Positions 61,112-64,000 of a DNA stretch of 64,000 nt are shown piece after piece. Source of the stretch: Bacillus gaemokensis (GTDB taxonomy: Bacteria > Bacillota > Bacilli > Bacillales > Bacillaceae_G). Below the pieces are notes generated by a model. That model saw only the letters and a list, made by a program, of their open reading frames with translations. It made no database searches and was not told the DNA's origin. A program made the position numbers and the translations under genes. How positions within the stretch are numbered: the first letter of the stretch is position 1; every line of letters begins with the position of its first letter. Location of the stretch: NCBI RefSeq assembly GCF_001590835.1, contig NZ_LTAQ01000012.1, forward strand, positions 1 through 64,000, written 5' to 3'.

Positions 61112-61158
61112 TAAAGGGATGTTTTCACAATAAAGAAAACATCCTATTTTTATATAAT
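61112..61158 (+). terminator. Terminator after DUF6944-type gene
   Basis: AGGGATGTTTTC and GAAAACATCCT arms around ACAATAAA are followed by a T-rich tail. Confidence 0.8.
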
Positions 61159-61247
61159 TTTACTTTCACTGACTTCTTCTTCCTTGACTCTTACTCCATT
61201 ATTTTCCGATAATAAAACTAACTAAACAAATAAAGGATGACTCAAAG

Positions 61248-63023
61248 ATGATAGATCTACTGCTCATGATGATTGAACGCGTCGGATTAATTGTTATTTT
61301 AGGTTTTTTACTTTCTCATATTAAAATATTTCGGCGCCTTCTTCATAAACAGGATGGATATAAAGACAAACTTATGCTTATTTGTATCTTTTCTTTATTT
61401 ACAATTGTAAGCAATTACACAGGGATCGAAATTGCCGGGAATACAATTATGAATGAAAATTGGTTACAAGGTGTTTCTTCATCGAGTACCATTGCGAATA
61501 CGCGTATTATGGGCGTTGGAATCAGTGGTTTATTAGGTGGACCAATTGTCGGAATTGGTGTCGGGTTTATTGCCGGTATTCATCGTTATATGTTAGGAGG
61601 AACGACGGCTCTTAGCTGCGCAATTTCTTCTATTTTAGCTGGGATTATTACAGGATATATTGGCCATGTTTTTCAAAAGCGTAATCGTGTTATTACACCT
61701 AAATTTTCGGCTGTTTTAAGTATTTTTATTGTTTCCTTAGAAATGGTGATGATTCTGTTTATTGTAGAGGATGGCTTTAATGTCGTAAAAACGATCGCGA
61801 TACCGATGATTCTTGTAAATAGTTTTGGCAGCTTTATTTTACTTTCTATGGTACAAGCTATTTTGCGGCAAGAAGAAAATGCGAAGGCCTTGCAAACCCA
61901 TAAAGTGCTTCGGATTGCTGATAAAACACTACCCTATTTTCGCCAGGGGCTAACAGAGGAATCTTGTAAACATGTGGCACAAATTATCCATCGTTTTACA
62001 GGGACAGATGCGGTATCTTTAACAGATACAGAAAAAATATTAGCGCATGTTGGATTAGCATCTGATCACCATATTCCTTCTCATAGTTTAATTACTGGAC
62101 TATCAAAAGAGGTATTAAAGACAGGGAAAATAATGAAAGCGAAATCAAGAGAAGATATCAATTGTCAACATGAAGGATGTCCATTACAGGCAGCGGTGGT
62201 TATTCCATTAACATCACATGGTAATACAATTGGGACATTAAAGCTTTACTTTAAAAACCCTAATCAATTAAGTCGTGTAGAAGAAGAGTTAGCAGAAGGA
62301 TTAGCGAAGATTTTCTCTACACAGCTTGAATTAGGAGAAGCGGAACTGCAAAGTAAATTGCTACAGGACGCAGAAATAAAAGCATTGCAAGCGCAAATTA
62401 ACCCGCATTTTCTCTTTAATGCCATTAATACAGTTTCAGCTTTATGCCGCACAGATGTAGAAAAGGCAAGAAAACTATTGTTACAGCTTAGCGTCTATTT
62501 TCGTTGTAATTTGCAAGGAGCACGTCAGTTACTTATCCCGTTAGAGCAAGAACTAAATCATGTACATGCATATTTATCACTAGAGCAAGCAAGGTTCCCA
62601 AACAAATATGAGGTGAAGACGTATATTGGAGAAGGCTTACAGAAAACGTTACTTCCACCATTTGTATTGCAGTTGTTAGTAGAAAATGCACTTAGACATG
62701 CTTTTCCAAAGAAACAGCCAATTTGCCAAGTAGAAGTTCATGTGTATGCCGAGGGAGATATGATTCATTTTAAAGTGAGGGATAACGGGCAAGGAATTGA
62801 ACAAGAACGCTTAGAACAACTAGGAAAAACTGTTGTTTCATCGAGAAAGGGCACAGGGACGGCTTTATATAATATTAATCAACGGTTAATAGGGTTGTTT
62901 GGGAAAGATACAGTACTTGATATTAAGAGTGACGTAGAAAAAGGGACAGAAATATTATTTGAGATTCCAATTCAAAGCATGGGGGAGGAAGAGAGCGATG
63001 ATAAAGGTATTAGTAGTAGATGA
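61248..63023 (+). CDS. lytS: Sensor histidine kinase LytS
   Basis: The 591-residue kinase has an N-terminal 5TMR-LytS membrane domain (about 1-205), a GAF domain (about 220-365), a His_kinase region with His387 in INPHFLFNAINTVS, and an ATPase domain (LQLLVENALRHAF, DNGQGI). In B. subtilis LytS/LytT senses pyruvate and induces the pftAB uptake genes; in staphylococci it controls lrgAB. It overlaps lytR by 26 bases. Confidence 0.95.
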   Translation: MIDLLLMMIERVGLIVILGFLLSHIKIFRRLLHKQDGYKDKLMLICIFSLFTIVSNYTGIEIAGNTIMNENWLQGVSSSSTIANTRIMGVGISGLLGGPIVGIGVGFIAGIHRYMLGGTTALSCAISSILAGIITGYIGHVFQKRNRVITPKFSAVLSIFIVSLEMVMILFIVEDGFNVVKTIAIPMILVNSFGSFILLSMVQAILRQEENAKALQTHKVLRIADKTLPYFRQGLTEESCKHVAQIIHRFTGTDAVSLTDTEKILAHVGLASDHHIPSHSLITGLSKEVLKTGKIMKAKSREDINCQHEGCPLQAAVVIPLTSHGNTIGTLKLYFKNPNQLSRVEEELAEGLAKIFSTQLELGEAELQSKLLQDAEIKALQAQINPHFLFNAINTVSALCRTDVEKARKLLLQLSVYFRCNLQGARQLLIPLEQELNHVHAYLSLEQARFPNKYEVKTYIGEGLQKTLLPPFVLQLLVENALRHAFPKKQPICQVEVHVYAEGDMIHFKVRDNGQGIEQERLEQLGKTVVSSRKGTGTALYNINQRLIGLFGKDTVLDIKSDVEKGTEILFEIPIQSMGEEESDDKGISSR

Positions 63024-63738
63024 TGAAATGTTAGCAAGGGATGAACTGAAATATTTATTACAGCGTACAAAAGAAGTTGATGTAATTGATGAAGCAGATT
63101 GCGTTGAGGATGCATTAGAAAAGCTAATGGAGAGCAAGCCAGATCTTGTTTTTTTAGATATTCAGCTTTCAGATGATAATGGATTTGAAATTGCTAATAT
63201 ATTAAAGAAAATGAAACACCCACCGGCTATTGTTTTTGCAACAGCGTACGACCAATATGCGCTGCAAGCATTTGAAGTGGATGCATTAGATTATATTTTA
63301 AAACCATTTGATGAAGAGCGGATTGCACAGACGTTGAAAAAATATAAGAAGCGAAAGCAGAGTGAAACAGAGAAACAGCCAGATATGAAAGTCCCAGATG
63401 TAGCCACTGGGATGCATAAGCTTGCGCTGCCAATAGAAGAATCTATTGTACTTGTAAATATAGAAGACATTGTTTATGTGGGCCTTGTAGACGGGAAGGT
63501 AGCTGTAAAGACGATTCGAGAAACATATGTAACACACGATACACTTGTTATTTTAGAAAAGAAGTTACCGCAAACAAGCTTTATGCGTGTTCATCGTAGT
63601 TTTATCGCGAATATTAATCATATTTTAGAAATACAACCTTGGTTTAATTCTACCTATAATTTAATCATGAAAGATGATTCGAAAGTCCCAGTAAGTCGTA
63701 CATATGCAAAGGAACTCAAAAAGCTGCTTCGTATTTAA
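62998..63738 (+). CDS. lytR: Response regulator LytR (LytTR family)
   Basis: The 246-residue protein has a receiver domain with Asp54 (VFLDIQLSDDNGFE) and a C-terminal LytTR DNA-binding domain (about 140-246; VNIEDIVYVGLVDGKVAV, SFMRVHRSFIANINHI). ATG 62998 follows GGAGGAAGAGAG; longer frames run antiparallel to no support. It likely activates lrgAB, which begins 132 bases downstream. Confidence 0.95.
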   Translation: MIKVLVVDDEMLARDELKYLLQRTKEVDVIDEADCVEDALEKLMESKPDLVFLDIQLSDDNGFEIANILKKMKHPPAIVFATAYDQYALQAFEVDALDYILKPFDEERIAQTLKKYKKRKQSETEKQPDMKVPDVATGMHKLALPIEESIVLVNIEDIVYVGLVDGKVAVKTIRETYVTHDTLVILEKKLPQTSFMRVHRSFIANINHILEIQPWFNSTYNLIMKDDSKVPVSRTYAKELKKLLRI

Positions 63739-63754
63739 GAAGCAGCTTTTGTAT
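63716..63754 (+). terminator. lytSR terminator
   Basis: AAAAGCTGCTTC and GAAGCAGCTTTT arms enclose GTATTTAA. The left arm lies in the last codons of lytR and the stop codon is in the loop. Confidence 0.75.
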
Positions 63755-63803
63755 TTCATCCGGCTATTTTTGTAACTGATTCTGTATATTTGACGTTCTG
63801 TTG

Positions 63804-63829
63804 TGTAAACGCTTACTTAAGTGTTTACA
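63804..63829. promoter_or_regulatory. lrgA upstream cre-like site within a near-palindrome
   Basis: TGTAAACGCTTACT (63804-63817) fits a CcpA cre at all but the final base. It is the left part of a 26-base imperfect palindrome bounded by TGTAAAC and GTTTACA. The element lies 41 bases before the lrgA start, in its promoter. CcpA and LytR are both plausible binders. Confidence 0.65.
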
Positions 63830-63870
63830 TCATATACAATAAAGTTACCAAATCGAAAGAGGTGGCCAAA

Positions 63871-64000
63871 ATGAGTACAAAAAAAGTATACAGTTTTCTA
63901 TCACAAGCATTTGTTTTTTCAGCTATTATGTTTGTTTCTCATATTATTACAACGCACTTACCAATTCCAATGCCTTCATCAGTAATCGGATTAGTCATTT
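63871..64000 (+). CDS. lrgA: Holin-like protein LrgA (partial, cut by window end)
   Basis: The first 43 codons are present: [20 protein letters not shown], then the second segment region [18 protein letters not shown]. The [13 protein letters not shown] motif is diagnostic of LrgA/CidA membrane proteins. GAGGTGGCC precedes the ATG. With lrgB it would form a pyruvate-uptake or murein-hydrolase-control pair. Its placement after lytSR is conserved. Confidence 0.92.
   Translation, partial: MSTKKVYSFLSQAFVFSAIMFVSHIITTHLPIPMPSSVIGLVI

Overview
The window is chromosomal DNA spanning the replication origin of a Bacillus, almost certainly a member of the Bacillus cereus group. The evidence is AT-rich sequence, the canonical Bacillus order rrn leader-gyrA-gyrB-recF-yaaA-dnaN-dnaA-oriC-rpmH-rnpA-spoIIIJ-jag-mnmE-mnmG-rsmG-noc-parA-parB, spore-formation genes, and group-typical genes (a CxxH/CxxC small protein, a bacterial nitric oxide synthase, a second SodA, a DUF6944-type repetitive protein, a bcr-like repeat). 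From memory several proteins (DnaA linker, ParB, RnpA) differ noticeably from B. anthracis, so this may be one of the more diverged species of the group. There is no obvious large foreign island.

Layout. 1-250: leader and promoter of an rRNA operon running left, whose 16S gene lies outside the window. 250-9074: minus-strand replication genes, including a 144-bp bcr-like repeat before dnaN. 7556-7733 and 9075-9637: the two halves of a bipartite oriC, with DnaA-trio repeats, many DnaA boxes and a Spo0A box. 9638-18742: plus-strand ribosome, RNase P, membrane insertion, tRNA modification and chromosome segregation genes. 18762-29708: yyaC (opposite strand), an MscS channel, ychF, the rpsF-ssb-rpsR operon, yybS-gdpP-rplI-dnaB, and purA. 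29870-30247: four tRNA genes (Lys, Glu, Asp, Phe). 30530-37282: the walRKHIJ-htrC cell-wall regulon operon. 37337-43568: rlmH, an orphan radical SAM/SPASM protein, pepF, a broken GNAT gene and guaC. 43867-48718: a C4-dicarboxylate sensing and uptake locus (dctB divergent from dctSR-dctP). 48876-58093: accessory genes: DbpA helicase, an ECF sigma factor with an unusual partner, DoxX, a Crp/Fnr regulator, DUF1836, hemolysin III, galE, an AmiS/UreI channel, a reductase-like SDR and sodA2. 58328-61111: nos, a degenerate stretch with IS605-like hairpins and a BCCT transporter remnant, and the DUF6944-type protein. 61248-64000: lytS-lytR and the start of lrgA.

How it fits together. Most genes left of the origin are on the minus strand and most to the right on the plus strand, so they are co-oriented with replication. 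The origin domain carries the binding sites for its own proteins: DnaA boxes in oriC and at two satellite sites (jag-mnmE and 5' of rlmH), parS sites inside parB and walK, a Noc-type site inside parA, and a candidate Spo0A box at oriC. Metabolic control sites are also visible: matched PurR-type box pairs at purA and guaC, CcpA cre sites at dctP and lrgA, and palindromic operators at the Crp/Fnr and hemolysin III genes.

No wholly new multi-gene system was evident. The least explained parts are the solitary radical SAM protein, the sigma factor/partner pair, the Crp/Fnr operator and the relic region after nos. All product calls come from reading the sequence and from recalled family knowledge; no database search was run.
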